Below are positions 36,321 to 48,299 of a stretch of 64,000 nt of DNA, one piece after another (positions within the stretch are counted from its first letter, which is position 1; each line of letters starts with the position of its first letter). Position numbers and translations under genes: made by a program. The stretch is from Membranipora membranacea. Its lineage: Eukaryota; Bryozoa; Gymnolaemata; Cheilostomatida; Membraniporidae. Below the pieces are notes generated by a model. The model was not told the DNA's origin, searched no databases, and saw only the letters and a program-made list of their open reading frames with translations. The stretch is taken from positions 19,842,001-19,906,000 of the forward strand of contig OU612065.1 of assembly GCA_914767715.1 (NCBI GenBank), given 5' to 3'.

Positions 36321-39300
36321 CGTAACTATTTAGAGGAGTGTACAGAGGATCGAGGCAGTGGCTCCGAGGATGAGAAGCCGCTCTCAGATGTCAAACAGAG
36401 TGTTTTACTGAGCAGATTCCAGACAACTCGTCAGACTCAACAGAGAACTCCAGCTGCTAAGAATTACATACCTTCTGCTGAAGCTCTGTTCAGAACCCCG
36501 GTAACAGAGATTTTACACACCCAAGGGACACCCAAGGTATGTATGGGTTAGAATGATTACAACCAGATGAGATTGAAAAATAACTTTTACCCCTCATTCG
36601 ATACCCTGTGTTTAGGCCAAAAAATGATAACATTGGTATGCTGTATGCTATTTCCATAGGGTTATCATATACTCTAGAGTGGACAATAATGTACAAAAAT
36701 AGCATCAGTTTTTGTCCTACTTAATTATTGCGAAATCCATGACGCGACGCAATCTGGTTGTGCATGGCTAGTGCCTGTATCATATAACTTATCATTGAGA
36801 ATATAGGTATCAGGCATAGAAATTTAGATTTTAAGAGCGCTTATGGCCATTTTTTGATAAAAATGTGTCACTATGTGGATCACTTGCAGGTATTTTCACT
36901 CGCAGCCAGTGGAAATGTTTCTTTGTTTTCCCATTAAAAGAAGCCAAAATCTCAACCGCAAACACATCATTGTGATGAAATAGAAACTGAAAGGCTAGCT
37001 CGATTTTTTTTCACCGCCACTAGCCATCCATATTAGCTGTGTCCTGTCTCTCTTACTGACATTATATGTTACACACTCAAGGGGCTTATTTTATTTTTGA
37101 TTAAATGAAGTACAAGCAGACTGTGTAAAAGTGATCGGAGGTGTAAAAGTTTGCCACTTGCCTCATTTGCAGTCACAGTGTACATAATTTCGAGATTCAG
37201 ATTTGCTCTCCAGATATCATTGCTTTATTTGGTGTATTATATTTAGTTTTTGCTTGGTATGTCAAAGTAGATTGGTGCTAAAATCACTGCAAGTTAAATG
37301 TGATGATGCTACAAGCCCCCAGTGCTCATCAGCTCACTTACTGACTGCAAGACTTTTATTTTCATAGCATTACTCCATTTCTGATGGAGACTCAAAGGTC
37401 TTAGAAATTCTAACTCCGGTCGTTTCAAAGGAGTTACCAATTAACAAGGTTGTTTCTACTTCACTGTTGCTCAAAAACTTATATATAAAACGTGTATCAT
37501 CCGCTTTGCAAACACACCTATATACTTCAACTCCAACTAATTATTGTATATGATGCTGACGTTTTCATTTACAAATAAACAACCCTCAAAGAAAATTGCA
37601 TCACACCCCCCCCCCCCCCCCCCCCCTGTACCAAATGATCTCTTATTTTGAGTAAGGTGAGAAATCAGAAATATCTGTAAACTTAAAAATGTCACATCTT
37701 TGAGAGAGTGAAATTATATCGGCTTTCTCAGTACTAATATAGTCATGTTAATATCAGTCTTGTGGGTAGAATTTTCTGGAAGTTGGTAGAATTCAAAGGT
37801 GAGTGCAAATAGAAATATTTGGCCAATGATATATAAATAACATCGGTTAAAACATTTTAATTCACATTGTATACTATTAGTGCCTAAAGATGAAATATTA
37901 ATAAAGTCTATAATTATACCCTCCGTACTCTTCTCAACTGAAGATTGAAGTTGCAAATTCGGATTACATCTGAATTGAGCAATGTTACCATAATCAAGTA
38001 TGCTGATGACACCTGTATCATTGGCTGCATTTCCAATCAACAAGATCTAGACTCATACTTTAACGAGATAGACAGGATTTCTAAGCAATTTTCTGATTAC
38101 GATCTTTTATTAAATGCCAGCAAACTCAGGAAATATTATTTTCTACTCAACGAACTAAGCCCCATACCCCTCCTATTGTTTTAAATGGTGAAAGCATTAC
38201 TATGTGACAAAGTCACTTATCTTTGTATTATGTTAGATCAGAAGCTGCGCTTTGAAGAACACATTCAGTCTGTTGTAAAGCTGAGCAGCGAATGTATATT
38301 GTCAGGAATTTTGTACATCTTAGCACCTTACCCCTTGCCACTATGTTATTTAAAAGTTTTATTGTTTCCCTGTTCACTTATTGTTTACCAGTATTATACA
38401 CTACTATTTTTGCTAAAGAAAAGAAACGTTTGAGCAAGTTTTTTGATCAGGCCTCAAAGCTCAAACTCCAAGTAGATGATCTCGACAGCCTTATGACTAA
38501 GCGTACCAAAACACTTGCCCTCCGATATATCCATGACGATGACCACTTTATGAACAACTTTTTTGCTAACTGCCCCTCAGGCAGGTATCGAACAATTAAA
38601 CACAGAAGTGCCCTTGGTAAAGACTGTTTTTTGAGGCATGCTATCCATATTTTAAATGATATTCTCTTTAATCATCCATCAGTGTTTAATCTTATTTTTC
38701 CTTGTATGTGCTGGCTCCTTTTCAGTATGAACACCCTTATCTCGCAACATATTATTTTATGTTAGTGATAGAATACAATCAATCAATCAATCAAAGACGA
38801 AATATTATGGTGTTATCCATAATGTGTTGCAACTGATTACTGACTGCCATTTTCATACAATTTTGAAGACTGAGTGAGGGAATTTAAGAAAATCTAGAGT
38901 CAAGCTGGACAAGTATGATTCTTGTGTTGACCATTCGATGTTTCTTGATATTCAGCGACTCAACAGAAAGGTTTATGCATTGATCTATTTAACCTGCTGT
39001 GTTGGCTTGAATAGGTTCGGCAATCCAAAAACGAGTGGCCACCCCGGAGAGGGAATTAAGAGCTTTAACTGATATAGCAAAACCAAAACCTGAAAATTTT
39101 TGTACGCGGTGTATAATTGGAAGTCACTGGACAGATAAAATGAACTCAGTGAGTGTGTAACATTTTAGTTAGAGAGACAGGACCCAGTTAAACTGGCAGG
39201 CAAGTGGCAGTGGCAAAATCCGGCTAGCCAGGTAATTGTGAGTTTATCGCGATGATATGTTTGCGGTTGAGATTTTGGTGTTTAATTGGGATAACACAAA

Positions 39301-42300
39301 CCTTTTTGTCCCCTGGCTGCTAAAGAAATCACTCGCAAGTCATCTTATAGTGTGACATGAAAAGTTTTACAAAAATATTGCTAAAAGTGCTCTAAAATCG
39401 AATATAAAGGCAAGCAGCAAACCTTTTCACCTCCAATCACTTTTCCATAGGCTACTTGTACTCCATGTTATCACAAATAGCTGGAATTGAACAGATAAAG
39501 TAAACCAACTGAGTGTGCAACATATAAGTTTGAGAGACAGGACACAGTTAAATGCTTGGCAAGTGGCAGGAACCTGCTAGCCCTGTCATTGGATTTAAGC
39601 TCACGGGTTTGCAGTTGATATTTGGCTTATTTTAATGGGAGCATAGGAAAAAATTTTTACACTGACTGGTTGAGAAGATACCCTAGGGGATGTTAATGGT
39701 GTTACATGTGAAATTCTCTGAAAAAATGGCTACAAATGCTCCATAAACTAAATATTTATGTACAATTCTAATATTTTCAATGATAAAGTCAATGATTCAT
39801 GCACTATCCACGCACAACCAGATTTCGTTGCGTCATGGAATTGAAAGCGAAGATACCGGCAAGTGATCCACATGGTGTCACATGAAAATTTTTCCAAAAA
39901 CATGGCTATAAGCGCTCTAAAAATCTAAATTCCTATGCCCATTATGTGTATTCTCAATGATAAGTTGTAAATGATACAGTCACTAGCCATGCACAACCAG
40001 ATTGCCGTTGTGTCATGGATTTCGCAATAATTAAGTAGGACGTTTTTAGCACTGCATTGTCCCCTCTAGAGTATATAATAACTCTATGGCTATTTCACTA
40101 TCAATCTTTGGAATGAGTCATCGGCCAAATTCTCATGTGTAGCTATGTTATCTCCTGGCTCATGAGTTGTCGGAAATGAATAAATTGCTTGCTACATATA
40201 ATTGACTACATATTTCAGACCCTTTTTGGTGATGATATTATTGACTAAGTAAGTTAGTGTGGTGTGATTTAGAAATAGTACTGTGGTAACAGTGTCGCTT
40301 GCTCTGTATTTTTTGCTGAGCTAGATGTGCTAACTGCTTTGCCTGCTTGTGGTTGCAACTTGAATATGCATGCTTGCTTGTTGGTCTGACATGATGCATT
40401 CTGGGAGAAAACTACAAGAAACTAATAATCCCAGCACCAAATTTTCTAAACACAATTTGCCACTTTGGTTCATAATCATTATATCACCATGAGTTTGATT
40501 GCCTCTTGTTTCACAAAATTATCTGTCTGTTTTTTTATGACAAGAGTTCGGGACATGCAATGGCTTGTGATTGTTGTGTTGTCGTCAGTGCAATTATGCC
40601 AATACTTATCCGCCAGCTTTTGGTGACAATGTTTCTAGCGTCCCATTGTTGCTAGTACCAGAGTGATTGGATAAGTTTTGCATTTAGTTTACTGAACAAT
40701 TACACCACCATAATCTGCCAAGACATTGGTGACAAAGTTTTTGGTGTCTCATTGTTGCTAGTATCTGAGTGATTTGATAAGATTTGCATTTTGTTTTCAG
40801 TACAATAACCCCTCTATATTCTGTCAGAATTTGGTGACCAAGTTTTTGGCGTCCCTTGTTGCTACAGTACCTGAGTTATTGGATTTGTTTTGCCTTCGGT
40901 TTACTGAACAATTACACCACCATAATCTGCCCAGAATTTTGTGACAAAATTTCAGGTGTCTCATTGTTGCTAGTATCTGAGTGATTTGATAAGATACAGT
41001 ATAATAAGTCACCACTAATCTGCCAGCTTTTGATGAGAACATTTCTGGCAGCCATTTACTGTTTGTAACTGGGTGATTGTACTATTATGCATTTAGTTTG
41101 CAGAACAATAACACCACATATAATATGGAGACCTAGTTCTTGGCCCGTTTTGCTTGTAGATGTACTAGCTTTATGTACCAACATATTGAAGTTTTTGCTG
41201 CTCTGAACATAATAATTGTATTAGCCTTGATTGCAACCCGGTTCATATTTTCGTAATGCAGTAAGTACACCAGATGCCAGCAATATAATATATGTTTACC
41301 AACTATCTGTCCAAAGATCAACTTGGCTATTTTGTACTTAAAATCTCATCACCACTGTGTTCCATAAACTTCAAAATTACTCTAGACTGGACATTATAGC
41401 TACTCAAGAGCGTTATATAACTCTTACACAGAATGGTGTCTATGAAATGTAAAATATGCAATGTGATGTTTATTTTTGGCTGGAATTTGTTGCGTAGGTT
41501 ATTGGGGTAAATGTCCTAAAAACCTGGATATAAGATACCTTAGCTTCAAGATACCTTAGCTACAAACTCTCCAAAATTATCAATGTGTGATTGAAATTTT
41601 CTTCTTCTTCAGACTGTGGTTGAGACTGAAGGTGATATTGAGACTGATGGTGGTATAGAGTGCACTCCAGCCATGAAATGACAAATAAGGCTGATAGCAC
41701 CTCCTCGGTTAGTATACTGTCAAAAAAGTAACACACTTGTTGTCTGCGCAACACTATGGTCAAATTGCGCATTGTCGTAGCAACATATAGCGTCATACAT
41801 TTTACTGTTAGGGATGGGCTATGCTATCATTTTATCAAAATTTCAAATTGTTCAGTGGTCCTATGTGAAGTCTGATTTCTATCGATTTAGTAATTGACTC
41901 AGCGAATGGCTTTGTGACAATTTGAGACACTCAAGCAGCACCCAAGAAGGTATAATTTTATTATCTTGATTGGTTTACCTTTAGTTGAATAATTCATTAT
42001 TTTATTTATTCATTGTCCCTCAAGATGTACAATATGCTCCATCTTCGCAAGACCTTAGTAGTTTGCCCGATCATAATATAGGTATTTGCTTATTACCATT
42101 ACAGCTTGCATGCAACTTTTCAACATCTTTGCCTATGCTTCCACTGTTGTTAGGGCATTTCCCCCTAGGTCGATAAATTACGACTATAACATTCAAGATT
42201 TTAGGTAAAATGATTCAATTCATAATAAATGGGTCTGTCAGCTTATCATGTATGGGTTCCAATCAAAATTAATTTTATTCTGGGCATGTGACCATACAAG

Positions 42301-44595
42301 AAGATACAAGGGATGCAAATTTTCCATTTGATATTTTCAGGCTCCAGTTCCTGCACCTAGACGATCACTTATATCTAAACAAGTTTCTGACCTTCCAATG
42401 GCTTCTGCTTCCTCTTCATGGCCAGCTGTGACCCCCAACACTCAGGTAAATATACTTATTGACATCTGATTTTCTGGTTACACCGAGTAGAGTTCTTCAT
42501 TGATTCCTTAGCATTGTTAGCGGCCACTGGTTTTGGTTTTTTGGGTGGCCTTGTATTTCTCGGTTTAGTATGAGTAGTTGTCTTCTGCCATTTTAGCTCT
42601 AATCTTAACTTTGAGCTTTGACTTTTTCTCTCTTCCGTAGGCAAAAAACCCAAAAAACCAAAACCAGTGGCCGTGGCTATCGTTTCTTACCGAACCAATT
42701 TGATCACATAGGGCATTTTTCATTTTGTTTAATTTATTTCGCCACTGTGAGACATCTATAACAGTTAGTGGGTGTCTAAAAAAATGGTAAAGGGGCTCAC
42801 ACATTACTTGCAAAACATCATTAGTCACATGCCCTGTGTATTGGTTTAGTGCATTTAGTGCAGCTGTTGGCGACCTGGGGCCTTTTGACGGAGCAGCCTT
42901 ATTGGTAATCTATTGCATCTACTGTGGCCTTAGGCCTGTAAAATTTATTACACACTGATTCCCATTTTGTTATGTGGATATCCAAATATGCATAGCGCTC
43001 TGTGATAGTGGCCATTCTGTATTATACATGTAGCTAAGCTTCCCAGGCCATTCTACACAAAAAATTCAAACTGTACTGATGCCAACTATTTTTGCAGCGC
43101 TTTTCTCCAAAATAATCCAGAACGATTACCTTTGGACGTTGATTGCCTCTCATTTCACACACATCTGCAAAAATTCCTCTCTTGGTCATACACATGAAAC
43201 ACAAGGAAATATGTACATATGTACAATAACCAAATCAAAGCGTGAGGTAGCATGACCTCACACAACCTGAGAAGATTCGATAAACCAGTATTTTGTTGGC
43301 TGATGTTTCTTGCGACATGCCGCAGTTTTTATGAATAAAATTGTGACCCCTGTTCCAATTTTATGAATGAAAATATATTGCATCCTCTTGATTTGAGCCT
43401 GCAGAAAATATGGCCTTTTTTCAGAAAAAAGGGTACCCACCCATGTTTATTGTACGACATAAATAAATTTGAACTCTACAACTATTCCTCTCAATATTTA
43501 CAGAGACATGAGGGCCTTAGCGAGGGCCAATGCTTGGAACTACGATAGTTATATACATTTTGAAACTATAATGTATTGTTTTTACAGCCTCCGGTTCCGG
43601 CCCCTAGGTCGATGCCTTCTTTGCTATCAGATCTAGCAATCTCACCGCCAATCACTCAGGTAACTATGTGCAATATCATCTTTTTTTGTTTAGCTATACG
43701 ACATATAAATTCTGGGTAATCGTGTTTGCTTGTGCTCATCTCCGCATATTTGATTTTATCATACCACACTACTTGTATAAATGCTGTTGCATCACTTTGC
43801 CCAAGTCAGATGCTGAAATTCTATCAAGAGCTTGCGTCTTAACTTAGCTTTGGTAGCGGGCAGTCATATGATTCATTTATCTATATAGTTGATGCTGACT
43901 TAGGTTGATTTGTAAATGGGAATCTGAAATAAATTTCATAGTATAATAATATAACTTACATGTTTCATTCAAACTTTCCTCCCTACGTCTGCTATACCAA
44001 TATGGTCATCTGTCTGACTATCAATTGGTGCTGTTTCAACAACATCGGGGGGGGGGGGGGGTAATTTATTGACATATTTATTTGAAAAATACTTACAATA
44101 ATTCTGTTTTCTTTTGACAGACACCTGCTCTCACTCACAGACCAGAGACTATATCCGAGCCATCATCCCCGCTCCCTCCATCCTTACCAGCGACGCCTCC
44201 TACACCACTGTCTGATGAACCAGCATCCAACACTCTACATCCAAACACTCTCAATGCTGATTGGAGAGCGACATCCGATTGTCATCAGCAAGACACCTCC
44301 TGTCTCCCGCAACATCTCAATAATAAGTGCAAGCTAGTCCATGAAGACCCAAATATGTCTCCGTATGATTTTTTCTCTCGCTTTTTTCCCATCAAACTTT
44401 ATCAGACCATCGCTACTCACACTAATTTGTATGCTCAACAGTGGCTGGACAGTCATCAGCCGTTGTTACCTAACAGTAGAATGAAAATGTGGCGTGAAAC
44501 AACGGCTGATGAAATCAAAGCCTTCATCTCTATTGAGATAGCTATGAGTTTGACTGTAACTGCAGATCGCGCTGACCATTGGTCTCAGCATTGGC
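36321..44595 (+). CDS. piggyBac-transposase-derived gene, four exons, both ends incomplete
   Basis: Four exons, 36321-36536, 42341-42445, 43588-43659 and 44121 to about 44595, all have clean GT/AG borders and phase-0 joins. Exon 1 is acidic and Ser/Thr-rich with a possible PVTEILHT segment. Exons 2 and 3 both begin with a PVPAPR motif, which points to exon duplication. Exon 4 is Pro-rich, then enters the N-terminal part of a piggyBac (DDE_Tnp_1_7) domain: SPYDFFSRFFP, THTNLYAQQW, MWRETTADEIKAFI and DHWSQHW. The frame then runs into a SINE-like unit and stops, before the catalytic aspartates. The Met is not found; the LINE abuts exon 1 upstream. Intron 1 (5.8 kb) holds a foldback element. It could be an intron-bearing piggyBac or a host gene built from one. 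Confidence 0.65.
36654..40089. mobile_element. Second foldback element of the 6-bp-duplication family, 3.4 kb
   Basis: It begins CCATAGGGTTATCATATACT and ends with TATAATAACTCTATGG, flanked on both sides by CTATTT. Its terminal arms match those of the element at 2493-9464. The centre is longer: blocks at about 38930-39230 match the centre of the first element (3016-3340), arm-like modules are repeated at 39230-39700, and a LINE 3' fragment is inserted at about 37930-38800. It lies in intron 1 of the piggyBac-derived gene. Confidence 0.85.
37930..38800 (+). pseudogene. LINE 3' fragment with (AATC)n tail, inside the foldback
   Basis: Broken frames give IIKYADDTCIIGCI (reverse transcriptase active site), then VTYLCIMLDQKLRFEEHIQS and a long C-terminal part with RTIKHRSALGKDCF. 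One frame change lies near 38300. The end is AATC repeated near 38775-38795, the tail type of CR1/L2-like LINEs. It is a different family from the LINE at 32098-36310. The homopolymer C run at 37606-37626 lies upstream. Confidence 0.75.
40617..41150. repeat. Tandem repeat, five ~105-bp units
   Basis: Units start with 'ttggtgacaaagtttttgg' variants at about 40620, 40729, 40831, 40936 and 41029, each followed by 'ttgctagtatctgagtgatt' and 'aacaattacaccaccataa' variants. Confidence 0.8.
42522..42672. mobile_element. MITE-like element with perfect 24-bp inverted repeats, 151 bp
   Basis: 42522-42545 (starting GGCCACTGGTTTTGG) is exactly complementary to 42649-42672. It lies in intron 2 of the piggyBac-derived gene. 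No target duplication is clear. On the minus strand beside it, an open stretch (to about 42828) containing VLQVMCEPLYHFFRHP runs into the element; I do not recognise it. Confidence 0.6.
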
Positions 44596-44770
44596 TTGTG
44601 GGTGGGATGCAGCATGCATAAGAGTTGAAAGGCGTGGGTTTGAATTGAATCCCACTGCAGCCCACTGACTACTGGGACATGTTTGTGTGCTACGACCTGC
44701 CTACAAACTGAGAGGAAATTGGCGCAGACATTGGCGGCCTAGCCCCTATGGCACCCACTATGTTGCTGCC
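44596..44770 (+). repeat. SINE-like unit cutting the piggyBac exon
   Basis: Downstream of the piggyBac coding sequence is a tRNA-like stretch (GGATGCAGCATGCATAAGAG, then a B-box-like 'gggtttgaattgaatccc' that looks like a B box with a few bases duplicated, then 'cactgcagccc'). It introduces the stop at 44620. The 3' limit is not defined. Confidence 0.45.
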
Positions 44771-45654
44771 CATTCTTAAGAATTTAAATTATGTTTTTAA
44801 CCAACATTTAATTAACTTCCCATAAGGTTACTTTAGCCTCTAGACACAATACTCCTGCCAATGATCTGAAATTATAATTCATTTGCATCAAATAAATAAT
44901 ATGATTTTTTTTGCAATCTCAACGGTGGAAGGCCCAGTTAGTGGTTCTCCCAAGTCTGTGCTGAGAAATAAGAAGCTGAATTGGTGCGCACTGGTAGCCT
45001 GGGACTCAGGCCAACAATGAGGCCTTGTCTGCGTTATTGGTGATGTTAGATATTGCTTCTGTGGTGTTATCTGCTCATGTATCACAATTATTGTACCTTT
45101 ATAAATGGACCCATGTGCTTGTGTTTTGTTTTGATTGGCTGACAGGTTTTGGTTTGTTATTGTGTGGAGTTATCTGCAACCTGAAACTTTTAAATCTCCT
45201 GGTACCATCATGAAGACCCTACATGAACTGGATTGTCATACAAGAGTGTGGATATCTTTGACAGGCCTGACAGGGCGTAAAAAGACACATAAAATTAGTG
45301 AAATTTATTTACCCGACATGTCCATCTATGGCTTGGCCGATTCCAAAACAATAGCCAGTGAATAATCTTGGCTGGCCTATTGGGTGGGTTTCTACATTAT
45401 ATTATTTGGGGCTTTAACAAAGACTATTTCAAATTCACCAGTATCCCTTACCATACTCATTAATCTGTAAATCATCATGATATACATAATACACATATTC
45501 CGACCCTACAAATGTGGATCTAATACGTGCTCTGTCTCTTACAGTTATTATTATTGCGATTTGGATGTAAACTCAGACTATAAAATGACAGTCTTTGTCA
45601 CTGTTACCGTCACTTAGAAACTGACAGTCATAAACCTATGTTGACTAAACTTTT

Positions 45655-45920
45655 TAGACTTATGGTAATGGCGCTGGATATGGCTTGTTGTCCTGAGTGG
45701 TGTTATGTCCAACCTGACTTTGATTCCACTGGGCTCTTGACTCTTGCAACAACTGGTGTTTTCCCGAAATTTTATTTGGGCATTGGTATATTGTACAGTG
45801 TAGTTACGATATATGGTATTATTTTCTTGGAATTTTGGCATTGGCATATCATGCTCTCTGCGCATTTTGTCCTGATGGTCTTTTGACCACGGCATTATGG
45901 CCAGGTTATGACCGTACCGC
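45655..45920. repeat. Copy of the degenerate 'ggtattatgg' repeat
   Basis: Related in order and wording to 27740-27960, for example 'atggcttgttgtcctgagtg' against 'atggtgtgttgtccaaaata'. Confidence 0.55.
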
Positions 45921-46576
45921 TGGATACCCCAGCACATTTTTGACAATAATGACTAACCTGAAAAACGCACTTCAACAATTACTCCTGATGTGGTTTTCAA
46001 TCAAATGGTCTGTCATCATTACTGTGTAGCTAGTCTGAGCCTCCTAGACTCGTGCCCCCACATCTGACGCCCCCCTGCCATGGCAGCACTTGTACTCATT
46101 ACAACTTCAAGAGCTCATAAATAAAATCACTGTGGGTTCTTTGATGAAGTTTTATTGTTTTGTAGTTAAATATATAATAGAAAATGATGTGTTCAAAGGA
46201 ATTCATCATATTCGTAGGTAAGAAGGGAATAGTGAAGTACTTGCGCAGCTTGTCCGTTCTGGTGATGGCGGATGTATCAACTACCTAAAAGACGCAAATA
46301 AGATTATATTTTAGTGAATTTGAAAAAGCTAAGAAAGCAGTTCTCTACTTTGATGCTATCATAAGTCCTGGTGAAAATCATTTAATTTAAGTCACAGTGT
46401 CGCTATCATATTGTTTGGTATTGCGTTCTCAGTCTAATTTAACGTGCGTCAGCAATCCTTTACATTCACTAAGTTCCCATTCATTGTGTTCACATCGAGT
46501 TGAGGAGCTATGGAATCATGGCAAAAGCATTGGTTCAATTTAGTTGCATATTGGTTTGTGTTGCTTCGTTCGATTA

Positions 46577-46640
46577 GGGCCGAGCACAGTGGATAGCACC
46601 AAAGACTGGTTCAATTCCCGACTGCGGTAGACCTTTTTGA
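46577..46640 (+). repeat. tRNA-like SINE head with T-run
   Basis: GAGCACAGTGGATAGC resembles an A box and GGTTCAATTCCC is a good B box; TTTTT follows. The stems are incomplete, so a SINE head or tRNA pseudogene is likely. Confidence 0.5.
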
Positions 46641-47914
46641 ATTTTTTTTAAGCATCCCATTTCAGATGGTGAGGGATTCACTTCATTTTGAGCTCCAATC
46701 AATGCATAGGAACTTTGTGATTGCCTTTGAACACAGCTGAAGCTTTAAGATTTACTGGGTCAAAAACATTCTTTGCATCTTGCCTAAGAGGTCATCTTCC
46801 ATCAATTTAATAAAGGGTTGTTGCTGACAGAGACCAACATAGACTCTTGTCACCCCCTTTGTCCGACGCCCCCCCCCCCCCTTTCAAATTGTAATCAGCA
46901 AAGAGATCTGAGTCATGAAAATGAAAGAGAGGGAGTCATCAGTGATTCCAGAGAGTCAGAATTATATTGAATTACAAAGATTAAGAATTAAAAAATAATA
47001 TCCTTCTGCTCATAATTAGACACAGCGTACTTAATAATTAAAGCTAGTTATTATTGTTATTTTGTGAAAAATCATATTTTGTTTATTATGGAGGGAATAA
47101 TGAATGCTTGCCAAACTTGTAAAACTATGGGAAACCACAACTGTCTGGCAAAATAAGGAATTGAAACACGTCACACCATCACAATGCGTCTTTCCAAATT
47201 CTTCTATAGCAATACATCACTAACCACTACCCATGGCAAATAGTTGCATACAGAGCAAGCCAGTTTACCCAATACAGGTCCTGAAAGTGTCACTTACTTT
47301 ATAGACCAGAACGCCTCGTATGCTATATGTGATGTTTACTTTTGGGACTTCTCATCTGTATTTAACACAATTCAAAAGCAAACATCTTAAGCCAGAGTTG
47401 AAACATATAGGGTTCTAGACTGCCATGTCATAAACTTGTCACTGAATTTTCTTGTTAGTAGAACCAAAAGAAAGATCTGTCTAAAAGTGAAGTCATATGG
47501 GGTTGTTTTCTCACAATTGGGAGTGAATTTCACGCAAACTTTCGTTCGGATTGGGATTCCCACAATTTGTGGAACGTCGTATGTTAACAATGCACATAAC
47601 CAGATAGTATAAATTTTCACAAAATGCTATCTGAGTGGCTGCCTGTTTTGATTGAAAAGTCAAGGTCATATCTATGCAAACACAACTTTGGTAAAATGAT
47701 GGAGTGGATGATCAATTTGTAGAGTTTCTCATTCAATTTTGGAGCTGGAGTAAGAGGGGAAGGGATACAGTGAATTATGAGTATCAAATTGAAACAATTA
47801 TTAGGAGATGGTTGAGGCATACATAGAAGCTGAATCACTGGGCGGTTGGTATAAACAACGAGTAACAGCTTCTCATTGGTATAAATCTTTCTATTTCATA
47901 TCAGTGTTAAGCTC

Positions 47915-48292
47915 TGGCTACACACGCCATACTATCCATAGGATTGGAAAATTTTTAGTAAGGCTACGGATGGGCAAGGTGCTACACACGCCTTTTAATA
48001 GCTAGGCCTATTCCTTTCAATTACAATACAATTTGGGTCTGCTTTGCCTTCCTATTGTTCAACTTGAATGAATTAAACGAATCACTATTTACTAACTTAA
48101 TTAAGCCCCGCCTCTTGCACAAATAACAAAGGAATAGCTGGCCGTACTACTGCTACGGCTACGGATAGAACCAACAAGTTGGTTAGCCCATCTGAGGCAT
48201 CTGGCAGAGCTAACCTAGCTATCCTATGCATCTGGCAGATCTAAAGATGCGCCTGTGGAAAATACGGCGTGTGTAGCCACAACTTTAGGCCT
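47915..48292. mobile_element. Probable MITE with TGGCTACACACGCC ends
   Basis: TGGCTACACACGCC (47918) occurs inverted at about 48273-48286. Additional 'gctacggctacgg' and 'gctacacacgcc' pieces lie inside. No clean target duplication was found, so the borders are approximate. Confidence 0.55.
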
Positions 48293-48299
48293 ATGGTTC

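Larger units (their letters stand above)
44780..47900. other. No gene recognised
   Basis: Apart from the repeat at 45655-45920, the tRNA-like unit at 46577-46640 and a C-run near 46867-46880, no coding exon can be supported. The missing middle part of the piggyBac domain was looked for here and not found. Confidence 0.4.
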
